Part shown: positions 1 through 14,147 of the stretch, piece by piece | Layout of the letters: each line of letters begins with the position of its first letter | Numbering within the stretch: the first letter of the stretch is position 1 | From: Colletes latitarsis | Taxonomy: Eukaryota; Arthropoda; Insecta; Hymenoptera; Colletidae | Reading direction: 5' to 3' | Assembly (NCBI RefSeq): GCF_051014445.1 | Contig: NW_027488366.1 | Coordinates: 10,372,001-10,436,000 of the forward strand | Length of the DNA stretch: 64,000 nt | The notes under the pieces: generated by a model | The model's database searches: none | Told to the model about the DNA's origin: nothing | What the model saw: the letters and a program-made list of their open reading frames with translations, nothing else | Position numbers and translations under genes: made by a program

Positions 1-1469
1 TCGTGATCCGAACCAGACAAAACCCAGGATCTGTTCAACAATAATGTGGAAAACGCGAAACTCTGAGCCTGATGAGGGCAAATCCTAGACCTATCCCAGA
101 CCTAACTAGCGTTATCCTGTAAAATATTGATCGAAACCAGGTTTAATTGACTGTTTCAGCGTGGTACCACATTACTACGTGATACAATCGAGAAACAGCC
201 CAGGATCCGTTCAACAAGTATTTGAAGAATGCGAAAGTATGAGTCTGATGAGTGAAAATCCCAGGCCTAACCTAGACCTAACATGCGTTATCCTCTATAA
301 TATTGATCGAAACCTGGTTTAAACGACTGTTTCAGTGTGGTTCCACATTACTATGTGATCCAAACCAGAAAATAACCCAGGATCTGTTCAAGGAGTATGT
401 GAAGTGTGCGAAAGTATGAGTCTGATGAGGTCAAATCCCAGACCTATCCCAGACCTAACTTGCGTTATCCTCTAAAATTTTGATCGAAACCAGGTTTAAT
501 CGACTGTTTCAGTGTGGTACCACATTACTACGTGATCCAAACCAGAAAAAGCCCAGGATCTAGCCATCAAGTATGAGAAATATGCGAAAGAATGAGCCTG
601 ATGAGAGCAAATCCAAGACCTAACCTAGGCCTAACATGCGTTATCCTCTAAAATATTGAGCGAAACCAGGTTTAATGGATTGTTTCAGTGTGGTACCACA
701 CTACTTCGTGATCCGAACCAGACAAAACCCAGGATCTGTTCAACAAGAATGTGAAAAACGCGAAACTCTGAGCCTGATGAGGGCAAATCTTAGACCTAAC
801 CCAGACCTAAGATGCGTTATCCTCTAAAATATTTATCCAGACCAGGTTTCATTGAATGTTTCAGTGTGGTACCACTTTACTACGTGATCCAATCCAGAGA
901 TAGCCCAGGATCTAGCCACGAAGTATGAGAAATATGCGAAAGTAGGAGCCTGATGAGGGCAAATCCTAGACCTATCCGAGACCTAACTTGCGTTATCCTC
1001 TAAAATATTGATCGAAACCAGGTTTAATTGCCTGTTTGAGCGTGGTACCACATTACTACGTGATACAATCCAGAAACAGCCCAGGATCTGTTCAACATGT
1101 ATGAGAAATATGCGAAAGAAAGGGCCTGATGAGAGCAAATCCCAGACCTAACCTAGACCTAACGTGAATTATTCTCTAAAGTATTGGTCGAACCCAGGTT
1201 TAATCGACTGTTTCAGTGTGGTACCACATTACTACGTGATCCAAACCAGAAAATAACCCAGGATCTGTTCAAGGAGTATGTGAAGTGTGCGAAAGTATGA
1301 GCCTGACGAGTGAAAATCCCAGGCCTAACCTAGACCTAACACGCGTTATCCTCTAAAATATTGATCGAAACCTGGTTTAATCGACTGTTTCAGTGTGGTA
1401 CCACATTACTGTGTGATCCAAACCAGAAAATAACCCAGGATCTGTTCAAAGAGTATGTGAAGTGTGCGA

Positions 1470-4400
1470 AAGTATGAGTCTGATGAGGTCAAATCCCAGA
1501 CCTATCCCAGACCTAAGTTGCGTTATCCTCTAAAATTTTGATCGAAACCAGGTTTAATCGACTGTTTCAGTGTGGTACCACATTACTACGTGATCCAAAC
1601 CAGAAAAAACCCAGGATCCGTTCAACAAGTATGTGAAGAATGCGAAAGTATGAGTCTGATGAGTGAAAATCCCAGACCTAACCTAGACCTAACATGCGTT
1701 ATCCCCTAAAATATTGATCCAAACCAGGGTTAATGGACTGTTTCAGTGTGGTACCACATTACTACGTGATCCAAACCAGAAAAAACCCAGGATCTGTTCA
1801 ACAAGTATGTGAAGAATGCGAAAGTATGAGTCTGATGAGTGAAAATCCCAGGCCTAACCTAGACCTAACAAGAGTTATACTCTAAAATATTCATCGAAAC
1901 CTGGTTTAATCGACTGTTTCAGTGTGGTACCGCATTACTATGTGATCCAAACCAGAAAATAACCCAGGATCTGTTCAAGGAGTATGTGAAGTATGCGAAA
2001 GTATGTGTCTGATCAGGTCAAATCCCAGACCTATCCCAGACCTAACTTGCGTTATCCTCTAAAATTTTGATCGACACCAGGTTTAATCGACTGTTTCAGT
2101 GTGGTACCACACTACTACGTGATCCAAACCAGAAAAAACCCAGGATCTGTTCAACAAGTATGTGAAGAATGCGAAAGTATGAGTCTGATGAGTGAAAATC
2201 CCAGGCCTAACCTAGACCTAACATGAGTTATACTCTAAAATATTGATCGAAACCTGGTTTAATCGACTGTTTCAGTGTGGTACCGCATTACTATGTGATC
2301 CAAACCAGAAAATAACCCAGGATCTGTTCAACGAGTATGTGAAGTGTGCGAAAGTATGAGTCTGATGAGATCAAATCCCAGACCTATCCCAGACCTAACT
2401 TGCGTTATCCTCTAAAATTTTGATCGAAACCAGGTTTAATCGACTGTTTCAGTGTGGTACCACACTACTACGCGATCCAAACCAGAAAAAACCCAGGATC
2501 CGTCCAACAAGTATGTGAAGAATGCGAGAGTATGAGTCTGATGAGTGAAAATCCCAGGCCTAACCTAGACCTAACATGAGTTATACTCTAAGATATTGAT
2601 CGAAACCTGGTTTAATCGACTGTTTCAGTGTGGTACCGCATTACTATGTTATCCAAACCAGAAAATAACCCAGGATCTGTTCAACGAGTATGTGCAGTGT
2701 GCGAAAGTATGAGTCTGATGAGGTCAAATCCCAGACCAATCCCAGACTTAACTTGCGTTATCCTCTAAAATATTGATCGAAACCAGGTTTAATCGACTGT
2801 TTCAGTGTGGTACCACATTACTACGTGTTCCAAACCAGAAAAAACCCAGGATCTGTTCAACAAGTATGTGAAGAATGTGAAAGTATGTGTCTGATGAGTG
2901 AAAATCCCAGGGCTAACCTAGACCTAACATGCGTTATCCTCTAAAATATTGATCGAAACCAGGTTTAATCGACTGTTTCAGTGTGGTACCACATTACTAC
3001 GTGATGCAAACCAGAAAAAACCCAGGATCAGTTCAACAAGTATGTGAAGAATGCGAAAGTATGAGACTGATCAGTGAAAATCCCAGGCCTAACCTAGACC
3101 TAGCTTGCGTTATCCTCTAAAATATTGATCGAAACCAGGTTTAATCGACTGTTTCAGTGTGGTACCACATTACTACGTCATCCAAACCAGAAAAAACCGA
3201 GGATCAGTTCAACAAGTATGTGAAGAATGCGAAAGTATGAGTCTGATGAGTGAAAATCCCAGGGCTAACCTAGACCTAACATGCGTTATCCTCTAAAATA
3301 TTGATCGAAACCAGGTTTAATCGACTGTTTCAGTGTGGTACCGCATTACTACGTGATCCAAACCAGAAAAAACCCGGGATCAGTTCAACAAGTATGTGAA
3401 GAATGCGAAAGTATGAGTCTGATGAGTGAAAATCCCAGTGCCAACCTAGACCTAACATGCGTTATCCACTAAAATATTGATCGAAACCTGGTTTAACCGA
3501 CTGTTTCAGTGTGGTACCGCATTACTACGTGATACAATCCAGAAACAGCCCAGGATCTAGCCATCAAGTATGAGAAATATGCGAAAGTATGAGCCTGATG
3601 AGGGCAAATCCTAGTCCTAAGCCAGACCTAACATGCGTTATCCTCTAAAATATTTATCAAGACCAGGTTTAATTGATTGTTTCAGTGTGGTCCCACATTA
3701 CTATGTGATTCAAACCAGAAAAAACCCAGGATCTGTTCAACAAGTATGTGAAGAATGCGAAAGTATGAGTCTGATGAGGGCAAATCCCAGACCTATCCCA
3801 GACCTAACTTGCGTTATCCTCTAAAATATTTATCGAAACCAGGTTTAATTGACCGTTTCAGTGTGGTACCACATTACTACGTGATCCGAACCAGAAAAAA
3901 CCCAGGATCCGTTCAACAAGTATGTGAAGAATGCGAAAGTATGAGTCTGATCAGTGAAAATCCCAGGCCTAACCTAGACCTAACGTGAGTTATACTCTAA
4001 AATATTGATCGAAATCTGGTTTAATCGAATGCTTCAGTGTGGTACCACATTACTATGTGATCCAAACCAGAAAATAACCCAGGATCTAGCCATCAAGTCT
4101 GAGAAATATGCGAAGGAATGAGCCTGATGAGAGCAAATCCCAGACCTAACCTAGACCTAACATGAATTATTCTCTAAAATATTGATCGAGACCAGGTTTA
4201 ATCGACTGTTTCAGTGTGGTACCACATTACTACGTGATCCAAACCAGAAAAAACAGAGGATCAGTTCAACAAGTATGTGAAGAATGCGAAAGTATGAGTC
4301 TGATGTGTGAAAATCCCAGGGCTAACCTAGACCTAACATGCGTTATCCTCTAAAATATTGATCGAAACCAGGTTTAATCTACTGTTTCAGTGTGGTACCA

Positions 4401-5346
4401 CATTACTACGTGATCCAAACCAGAAAAAACTCATTATCTGTTCAACAAGTATGTGAAAAACGCGAAACTGTGAGCCTGATGAGGGCAAATCTTAGACCTA
4501 ACCCAGACCTGAGATGCGTTATCCTCTAAAATATTTATCCAGACCAGGTTTCATTGAATGTTTCAGTGTGGTACCACTTTACTACGTGATCCAATCCAGA
4601 AATAGCCCAGGATCTAGCCATGAAGTACGAGAAATATGCGAAAGAATGAGCCTGATGAGAGCAAATCCCAGACCTAACCTAGACCTACCATGAATTATTC
4701 TCTAAAATATTGATCGAGACCAGGTTTAGTCGACTGTTTCAGTGTGGCACCACATTACTCCGTGATCCAAACCAGAAAAAACCCAGGATCCGTTGAACAA
4801 GTATGTGAAGCATGCGAAAGTATGAGTCTGATCAGTGAAAATCACAGGCCTTACCTAGACCTAGCTTGCGTTGTCCTCTAAAATATTGATGGAAACCAGG
4901 TTTCATTGACTGTTTCAGTGTGGTACTACATTACTACGTGATGCAATCCAGAAAAAGCCCAGGATCTAGCCATCAAGTATGAGAAATATGCGAAAGAATG
5001 AGCCTAATGAGAGCAAATCCCAGACCTAACCTAGACCTAACATGAATTATTCACTAAAATATTGATCGAGACTAGGTTTAATCGACTGTTTCAGTGTGGT
5101 ACCACATTACTACGTGATCCAAACCAGTAAAAACCCAGGATCAGTTCAACAAGTATGTGAAGAATGCGAAAGTATGAGACTGATGAGTGAAAATCCCAGG
5201 GCTAACCTAGACCTAACATGCGTTATCCTCTAAAATATTGATCGGAACCAGGTTTAATCGACTGTTTCAGTGTGGTACTACATTACTACGTGATCCAAAC
5301 CAGAAAAAAACCCAGGAACAGTTCAACAAGTATGTGAAGAATGCGA
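1470..5346 (+). repeat. 22-monomer higher-order repeat, copy 1
   Basis: About 3.88 kb that is repeated immediately downstream. The offset to copy 2 is 3,877 bp for bases 1,501-3,120 and 4,405 bp from about 3,170 to 5,320. Copy-specific oddities are shared, such as the TTTTGATCG variant near 1,535 and 5,412 and the CCCAGGAACA variant at 5,311 and 9,716. The left edge lies inside GCGAAAGTATGAGTCTGATG, where sequence upstream of 1,470 differs from that upstream of 5,347. Confidence 0.9.
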
Positions 5347-8300
5347 AAGTATGAGTCTGATGAGGTCAAATCCCAGACCTATCCCAGACCTAAGTTGCGT
5401 TATCCTCTAAAATTTTGATCGAAACCAGGTTTAATCGACTGTTTCAGTGTGGTACCACATTACTACGTGATCCAAACCAGAAAAAACCCAGGATCCGTTC
5501 AACAAGTATGTGAAGAATGCGAAAGTATGAGTCTGATGAGTGAAAATCCCAGACCTAACCTAGACCTAACATGCGTTATCCCCTAAAATATTGATCCAAA
5601 CCAGGGTTAATGGACTGTTTCAGTGTGGTACCACATTACTACGTGATCCAAACCAGAAAAAACCCAGGATCTGTTCAACAAGTATGTGAAGAATGCGAAA
5701 GTATGAGTCTGATGAGTGAAAATCCCAGGCCTAACCTAGACCTAACAAGAGTTATACTCTAAAATATTCATCGAAACCTGGTTTAATCGACTGTTTCAGT
5801 GTGGTACCGCATTACTATGTGATCCAAACCAGAAAATAACCCAGGATCTGTTCAAGGAGTATGTGAAGTATGCGAAAGTATGTGTCTGATCAGGTCAAAT
5901 CCCAGACCTATCCCAGACCTAACTTGCGTTATCCTCTAAAATTTTGATCGACACCAGGTTTAATCGACTGTTTCAGTGTGGTACCACACTACTACGTGAT
6001 CCAAACCAGAAAAAACCCAGGATCTGTTCAACAAGTATGTGAAGAATGCGAAAGTATGAGTCTGATGAGTGAAAATCCCAGGCCTAACCTAGACCTAACA
6101 TGAGTTATACTCTAAAATATTGATCGAAACCTGGTTTAATCGACTGTTTCAGTGTGGTACCGCATTACTATGTGATCCAAACCAGAAAATAACCCAGGAT
6201 CTGTTCAACGAGTATGTGAAGTGTGCGAAAGTATGAGTCTGATGAGATCAAATCCCAGACCTATCCCAGACCTAACTTGCGTTATCCTCTAAAATTTTGA
6301 TCGAAACCAGGTTTAATCGACTGTTTCAGTGTGGTACCACACTACTACGCGATCCAAACCAGAAAAAACCCAGGATCCGTCCAACAAGTATGTGAAGAAT
6401 GCGAGAGTATGAGTCTGATGAGTGAAAATCCCAGGCCTAACCTAGACCTAACATGAGTTATACTCTAAGATATTGATCGAAACCTGGTTTAATCGACTGT
6501 TTCAGTGTGGTACCGCATTACTATGTTATCCAAACCAGAAAATAACCCAGGATCTGTTCAACGAGTATGTGCAGTGTGCGAAAGTATGAGTCTGATGAGG
6601 TCAAATCCCAGACCAATCCCAGACTTAACTTGCGTTATCCTCTAAAATATTGATCGAAACCAGGTTTAATCGACTGTTTCAGTGTGGTACCACATTACTA
6701 CGTGTTCCAAACCAGAAAAAACCCAGGATCTGTTCAACAAGTATGTGAAGAATGTGAAAGTATGTGTCTGATGAGTGAAAATCCCAGGGCTAACCTAGAC
6801 CTAACATGCGTTATCCTCTAAAATATTGATCGAAACCAGGTTTAATCGACTGTTTCAGTGTGGTACCACATTACTACGTGATGCAAACCAGAAAAAACCC
6901 AGGATCAGTTCAACAAGTATGTGAAGAATGCGAAAGTATGAGACTGATCAGTGAAAATCCCAGGCCTAACCTAGACCTAGCTTGCGTTATCCTCTAAAAT
7001 ATTGATCGAAACCAGGTTTAATCGACTGTTTCAGTGTGGTACCTCATTACTACGTGTCCCAAACCAGAAGAAACCCATGATCTGTTCAACAAGTATGTGA
7101 AAAACGCGAAAGTATGAGCCTGATGAGGGCAAATCCCAGACCTATCCCAGACCTAACTTGTGTTATCCTCTAAAATATCGATCGAAACCAGGTTTAGTTG
7201 ACCGTTTCAGTGTGGTACCTCATTACTACGTGATCCAAACCAGAAAAAACCCAGGATCCGTTCAACAAGTATGTGAAGAATGCGAAAGTATGAGTCTGAT
7301 CACTGAAAATCTCAGGCCTTACCTACACCTAACTTGCGTTGTCCTCTAAAATAGTGATGGAAACCAGGTTTCATTGACTGTTTCAGTGTGGTACTACATT
7401 ACTACGTGATACAATCGAGAAACAGCCCAGGATCCGTACAACAAGTATTTGAAGAATGCGAAAGTATGAGTCTGATGATTGAAAATTCCAGGCCTAACCT
7501 AGACCTAACATGCGTTATCCTCTAAAATATTGATCGAAACCAGGTTTAGTCGACTGTTTCAGTGTGGCACCACATTACTACGTCATCCAAACCAGAAAAA
7601 ACCGAGGATCAGTTCAACAAGTATGTGAAGAATGCGAAAGTATGAGTCTGATGAGTGAAAATCCCAGGGCTAACCTAGACCTAACATGCGTTATCCTCTA
7701 AAATATTGATCGAAACCAGGTTTAATCGACTGTTTCAGTGTGGTACCGCATTACTACGTGATCCAAACCAGAAAAAACCCGGGATCAGTTCAACAAGTAT
7801 GTGAAGAATGCGAAAGTATGAGTCTGATGAGTGAAAATCCCAGTGCCAACCTAGACCTAACATGCGTTATCCACTAAAATATTGATCGAAACCTGGTTTA
7901 ACCGACTGTTTCAGTGTGGTACCGCATTACTACGTGATACAATCCAGAAACAGCCCAGGATCTAGCCATCAAGTATGAGAAATATGCGAAAGTATGAGCC
8001 TGATGAGGGCAAATCCTAGTCCTAAGCCAGACCTAACATGCGTTATCCTCTAAAATATTTATCAAGACCAGGTTTAATTGATTGTTTCAGTGTGGTCCCA
8101 CATTACTACGTGATTCAAACCAGAAAAAACCCAGGATCTGTTCAACAAGTATGTGAAGAATGCGAAAGTATGAGTCTGATGAGGGCAAATCCCAGACCTA
8201 TCCCAGACCTAACTTGCGTTATCCTCTAAAATATTTATCGAAACCAGGTTTAATTGACCGTTTCAGTGTGGTACCACATTACTACGTGATCCGAACCAGA

Positions 8301-9751
8301 AAAAACCCAGGATCCGTTCAACAAGTATGTGAAGAATGCGAAAGTATGAGTCTGATCAGTGAAAATCCCAGGCCTAACCTAGACCTAACGTGAGTTATAC
8401 TCTAAAATATTGATCGAAATCTGGTTTAATCGAATGCTTCAGTGTGGTACCACATTACTATGTGATCCAAACCAGAAAATAACCCAGGATCTAGCCATCA
8501 AGTCTGAGAAATATGCGAAGGAATGAGCCTGATGAGAGCAAATCCCAGACCTAACCTAGACCTAACATGAATTATTCTCTAAAATATTGATCGAGACCAG
8601 GTTTAATCGACTGTTTCAGTGTGGTACCACATTACTACGTGATCCAAACCAGAAAAAACAGAGGATCAGTTCAACAAGTATGTGAAGAATGCGAAAGTAT
8701 GAGTCTGATGTGTGAAAATCCCAGGGCTAACCTAGACCTAACATGCGTTATCCTCTAAAATATTGATCGAAACCAGGTTTAATCTACTGTTTCAGTGTGG
8801 TACCACATTACTACGTGATCCAAACCAGAAAAAACCCATTATCTGTTCAACAAGTATGTGAAAAACGCGAAACTGTGAGCCTGATGAGGGCAAATCTTAG
8901 ACCTAACCCAGACCTGAGATGCGTTATCCTCTAAAATATTTATCCAGACCAGGTTTCATTGAATGTTTCAGTGTGGTACCACTTTACTACGTGATCCAAT
9001 CCAGAAATAGCCCAGGATCTAGCCATGAAGTACGAGAAATATGCGAAAGAATGAGCCTGATGAGAGCAAATCCCAGACCTAACCTAGACCTACCATGAAT
9101 TATTCTCTAAAATATTGATCGAGACCAGGTTTAGTCGACTGTTTCAGTGTGGCACCACATTACTCCGTGATCCAAACCAGAAAAAACCCAGGATCCGTTG
9201 AACAAGTATGTGAAGCATGCGAAAGTATGAGTCTGATCAGTGAAAATCACAGGCCTTACCTAGACCTAGCTTGCGTTGTCCTCTAAAATATTGATGGAAA
9301 CCAGGTTTCATTGACTGTTTCAGTGTGGTACTACATTACTACGTGATGCAATCCAGAAAAAGCCCAGGATCTAGCCATCAAGTATGAGAAATATGCGAAA
9401 GAATGAGCCTAATGAGAGCAAATCCCAGACCTAACCTAGACCTAACATGAATTATTCACTAAAATATTGATCGAGACTAGGTTTAATCGACTGTTTCAGT
9501 GTGGTACCACATTACTACGTGATCCAAACCAGTAAAAACCCAGGATCAGTTCAACAAGTATGTGAAGAATGCGAAAGTATGAGACTGATGAGTGAAAATC
9601 CCAGGGCTAACCTAGACCTAACATGCGTTATCCTCTAAAATATTGATCGGAACCAGGTTTAATCGACTGTTTCAGTGTGGTACCACATTACTACGTGATC
9701 CAAACCAGAAAAAAACCCAGGAACAGTTCAACAAGTATGTGAAGAATGCGA
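5347..9751 (+). repeat. Higher-order repeat, copy 2, with three extra monomers
   Basis: Direct tandem continuation of the 22-monomer block at 1,470-5,346. It is near-identical except that about 528 bp (three monomers) at roughly 7,040-7,567 has no counterpart in copy 1, making this copy about 4,405 bp. Outside that insertion only scattered single-base differences are visible. The right edge again falls in the GCGAAAGTATGAGTCTGATGAG stretch. Unequal exchange between in-register monomers would explain both the tandem pair and the three-monomer difference. Confidence 0.88.
7040..7567 (+). repeat. Three-monomer insertion in HOR copy 2
   Basis: This is the segment responsible for the shift from a 3,877-bp to a 4,405-bp offset between the two large copies. 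It begins in the GTGTGGTACC landmark of one monomer and ends at the same landmark three monomers later, so the array register is unbroken. It contains variants not found at the matching place in copy 1, such as ACCTCATTACTACGTGTCCC near 7,041. Confidence 0.8.
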
Positions 9752-12700
9752 AAGTATGAGTCTGATGAGTGAAAATCCCAGGGCTATCCTAGACCTAACA
9801 TGCGTTATCCTCTAAAATATTGATCGAAACCAGGTGTAATCGACTGTTTCAGTGTGGTGTCACACTACTACGTGACCCAAACCAGAAAAAACCCATGATC
9901 TGTTCAACAAGTATGTGAAAAACGCGAAAGTATGAGCCTGATGAGGGCAAATCCCAGACCTATCCCAGACCTAACTTGCGTTATCCTCTAAAATATTGAT
10001 CGAAACCAGGTTTAATTGACCGTTTCAGTGTGGTACCACATTACTACGTGATCCAAACCAGTAAAAACCCAGGATCAGTTCAACAAGTATGTGAAGAATG
10101 CGAAAGTATGAGACTGATGAGTGAAAATCCCAGGACTTACCTAGACCTAACTTGCGTTGTCCTCTATAATATTGATGGAAATCAGGTTTCATTGACTGTT
10201 TCAGTGTGGTACTACATTACTACGTGATGCAATCCAGAAAAAGCCCAGGATCTAGCCATCAAGTATGAGAAATATGCGAAAGAATGAGCCTGATGAGAGC
10301 AAATCCCAGACCTAACCTAGACCTAACTTGCGTTATCCTCTAAAATATTGATGGAAACCAGGTTTGATTGACTGTTTCAGCGTGGTACCACATTACTACG
10401 TGATACAATCCAGAAACAGCCCAGGATCTAGCCATGAAGTATGAGAAATATGCGAAAGTATGAGACTGATGAGTGAAAATCCCAGGTCTTACCTAGACAT
10501 AACTTGCGTTGTCCTCTATAATATTGATGGAAACCAGGTTTCATTGACTGTTTCAGTGTGGTACTACATTACTACGTGATGCAATCCAGAAAAAGGCCAG
10601 GATCTAGCCATCAAGTATGTGAAAAACGCGAAACTGTGAGCCTGATGAGGGCAAATCTTAGACCTAACCCAGACCTAAGATGCGTTATCCACTAAAATAT
10701 TTATCCAGACCAGGTATCATTGAATGTTTCAGTGTGGTACCACTTTACTACGTGATCCACTCCAGAACTAGCCCAGGATCTAGCCATGAAGTATGAGAAA
10801 TATGCGAAAGTAAGAGCCTGATGAGGGCAAATCGTAGACCTATCCCAGACCTAACTTGCGTCATCCTCTAAAATATTGATGGAAACCAGGTTTGATTGAC
10901 TGTTTCAGCGTGGTACCACATTACTACGTGATACAATCCAGAAACAGCCCAGGATCTAGCCATGAAGTATGAGAAATATGCGAAAGTATGAGCCTGATGA
11001 GGGCAAATCCTAGACCTAACCCAGACCTAACATGCGTTATCCTCTAAAATATTTATCAAGACCAGGTTTAATTGATTGTTTCAGTGTGGTCCCACATTAC
11101 TACGTGATCCAAACCAGAAAAAACCCAGGATCTGTTCAACATGTATGAGAAATATGCGAAAGAATGAGCCTGATGAGAGCAAATCCCAGACCTAACCTAG
11201 ACCTAACATGAATTATTCTCTAAAATATTGATCGAAACCAGGTTTCATTGACTGTTTCACTGTGGTACTACATTACAACGTGATGCAATCCAGAAAGAGC
11301 CCAGGATCTGGCCATCAAGTATGAGAAATATGCGAAAGAATCAGCCTGATGAGAGCGAATCCCAGACCTAACCAAGACCTAACATGCGTTATCCTCTAAA
11401 ATATTGAGCGAAACCTGGTTCAATCGACTGTTTCAGTGTGGTACCACATTACTACGTGATCCAAACCAGTAAAAACCCAGGATCAGTTCAACAAGTATGT
11501 GAAGAATGTGAAAGTATGAGACTGATGAGTGAAAATCCCAGGCCTTACCTAGACCTAACTTGCGTTGTCCTCTATAATATTGATGGAAACCAGGTTTCAT
11601 TGACTGTTTCAGTGTGGTACTACATTACTACGTGATGCAATCCAGAAAAAGCCCAGGATCTAGCCATCAAGTATGAGAAATATGCGAAAGAATGAGCCTG
11701 ATGAGAGCAAATCCCAGACCTAACCTAGACCTAACATGCGTTATCCTCTAAAATATTCAGCGAAACCAGGTTTAATGGACTGTTTCAGTGTGGTACCACA
11801 CTACTTCGTGATCCAAACCAGAAAAAACCCAGGATCTGTTCAACAAGTATGTGAAAAACGCGAAACTGTGACCCTGATGAGGGCAATCTTAGACCTAACC
11901 CAGACCTAAGATGCGTTATCCACTAAAATATTTATCCAGACCAGGTATCATTGAATGTTTCAGTGTGGTACCACTTTACTACGTGATCCACTCCAGAACT
12001 AGCCCAGGATGTAGCCATGAAGTATGAGAAATATGCGAAAGTAAGAGCCTGATGAGGGCAAATCCTAGACCTATCCCAGACCTAACTTGCGTTATCCTCT
12101 AAAATATTGATGGAAACCAGGTTTGATTGACTGTTTCAGCGTGGTACCACATTACTACGTGATACAATCCAGGAACAGCCCAGGATCTAGCCATCAAGTA
12201 TGAGAAATATGCGAAAGAATCAGCCTGATGAGAGCGAATCCCAGACCTAACCTAGACCTAACATGCGTTATCCTCTAAAATATTGAGCGAAACCTGGTTT
12301 AATGGACTGTTTCATTGTGGTACCACACTACTACGTGATCCAAACCAGAAAAAACCGAGGATCTGTTCAACAAGTATGTGAAAAACGCGAAAGTATGAGT
12401 CTGGTGAGGTGAAATACCAGACCTATCCCAGACTTAACTTGCGTTATCCTCTAAAATATTGATCGAAACCAGGTTTAATCGACTGTTTCAGTGTGGTACC
12501 ACCTTACTACGTGAACCGAAACCAGAAAAAACCCAGGATCAGTTCAACAAGTATGTGAAAAACGCGAAAGTATGAGCCTGATGAGGGCGAATCCCAGGCC
12601 TGTCCCAGACCTAACTTGCGTTATCCTCTAAAATATTGATCGAAACCAGGTTTAATTGACTGTTTCAGCGTGGTACCACGATACTACGTGATACAATCCT

Positions 12701-12765
12701 GAAACAGCCCAGGATCTAGCCATGAAGTATGAGAAATATGCGAAAGTATGAGCCTGACGAGGGCA

Positions 12766-13160
12766 AACCTAGACCTAACCCAAACCTAACATGCGTTATC
12801 CTCTAAAATATTGATCCAAACCAGGTTTAATGGACAGCTCCAGTGTGATACCACTTTACTACGTGATCCAAAGCAGAAAAACCCTCGATCAGGTCAACAT
12901 GTATGTTAAAACTGCGAAAGTATGAGTCTGATGAGAGAAAATCCCAGACCTAACCTAGACCTAACATGCGTTGTCCTCTAAAATATTGATGGAAACCAGG
13001 ATTAATTGACTGTTTCAGTGTTGTACTTCATTACTACGTGATGGAATCCAGAAAAAGCCCAGGATCTAGCCATCAAGTATGAGAAATATGCGAAAGAATG
13101 AGCCTGATGAGAGCAAATCCCAGACCTAACCTAGACCTACCATGAATTATTCTCTAAAAT
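12766..13160 (+). repeat. Two-monomer block duplicated at 14,701-15,095
   Basis: Shares unusual variants with 14,701-15,095 at an offset of 1,935 bp (11 monomers). These include TGGACAGCTCCAGTGTGATA at 12,831 and 14,766 and the CTCGATCAGGTCAACATG monomer type. They are the only two occurrences of that monomer type left of the retrotransposon, whereas it is common to the right of it. Confidence 0.75.
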
Positions 13161-14147
13161 ATTGATCGAGACCAGGTTTAGTCGACTGTTTCAGTGTGGC
13201 ACCACATTACTCCGTGATCCAAACCAGAAAAAACCCAGGATCCGTTGAACAAGTATGTGAAGCATGCGAAAGTATGAGTCTGATCAGTGAAAATCACAGG
13301 CCTTACCTAGACCTAGCTTGCGTTGTCCTCTAAAATATTGATGGAAACCAGGTTTCATTGACTGTTTCAGTGTGGTACTACATTACTACGTGATGCAATC
13401 CAGAAAAAGCCCAGGATCTAGCCATCAAGTATGAGAAATATGCGAAAGAATGAGCCTAATGAGAGCAAATCCCAGACCTAACCTAGACCTAACATGAATT
13501 ATTCACTAAAATATTGATCGAGACTAGGTTTAATCGACTGTTTCAGTGTGGTACCACATTACTACGTGATCCAAACCAGTAAAAACCCAGGATCAGTTCA
13601 ACAAGTATGTGAAGAATGCGAAAGTATGAGACTGATGAGTGAAAATCCCAGGGCTAACCTAGACCTAACATGCGTTATCCTCTAAAATATTGATCGGAAC
13701 CAGGTTTAATCGACTGTTTCAGTGTGGTACCACATTACTACGTGATCCAAACCAGAAAAAAACCCAGGATCAGTTCAACAAGTATGTGAAGAATGCGAAA
13801 GTATGAGACTGATGAGTGAAAATCCCAGGACTTACCTAGACCTAACTTGCGTTGTCCTCTATAATATTGATGGAAATCAGGTTTCATTGACTGTTTCAGT
13901 GTGGTACTACATTACTACGTGATGCAATCCAGAAAAAGCCCAGGATCTAGCCATCAAGTATGAGAAATATGCGAAAGAATGAGCCTGATGAGAGCAAATC
14001 CCAGACCTAACCTAGACCTAACTTGCGTTATCCTCTAAAATATTGATGGAAACCAGGTTTGATTGACTGTTTCAGCGTGGTACCACATTACTACGTGATA
14101 CAATCCAGAAACAGCCCAGGATCTAGCCATGAAGTATGAGAAATATG
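13083..14147 (+). repeat. Mosaic block from 9.04-9.72 kb and 10.07-10.45 kb
   Basis: Bases 13,083 to about 13,765 match 9,036-9,720 at an offset of 4,047 bp (23 monomers). From about 13,766 to 14,147 the best match changes to 10,071-10,452 at an offset of 3,695 bp (21 monomers). The switch lies in the CCCAGGATCAGTTCAACAAG stretch. The block therefore looks like a copy of 9.0-10.45 kb with two monomers removed, or a gene-conversion mosaic. Confidence 0.75.
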
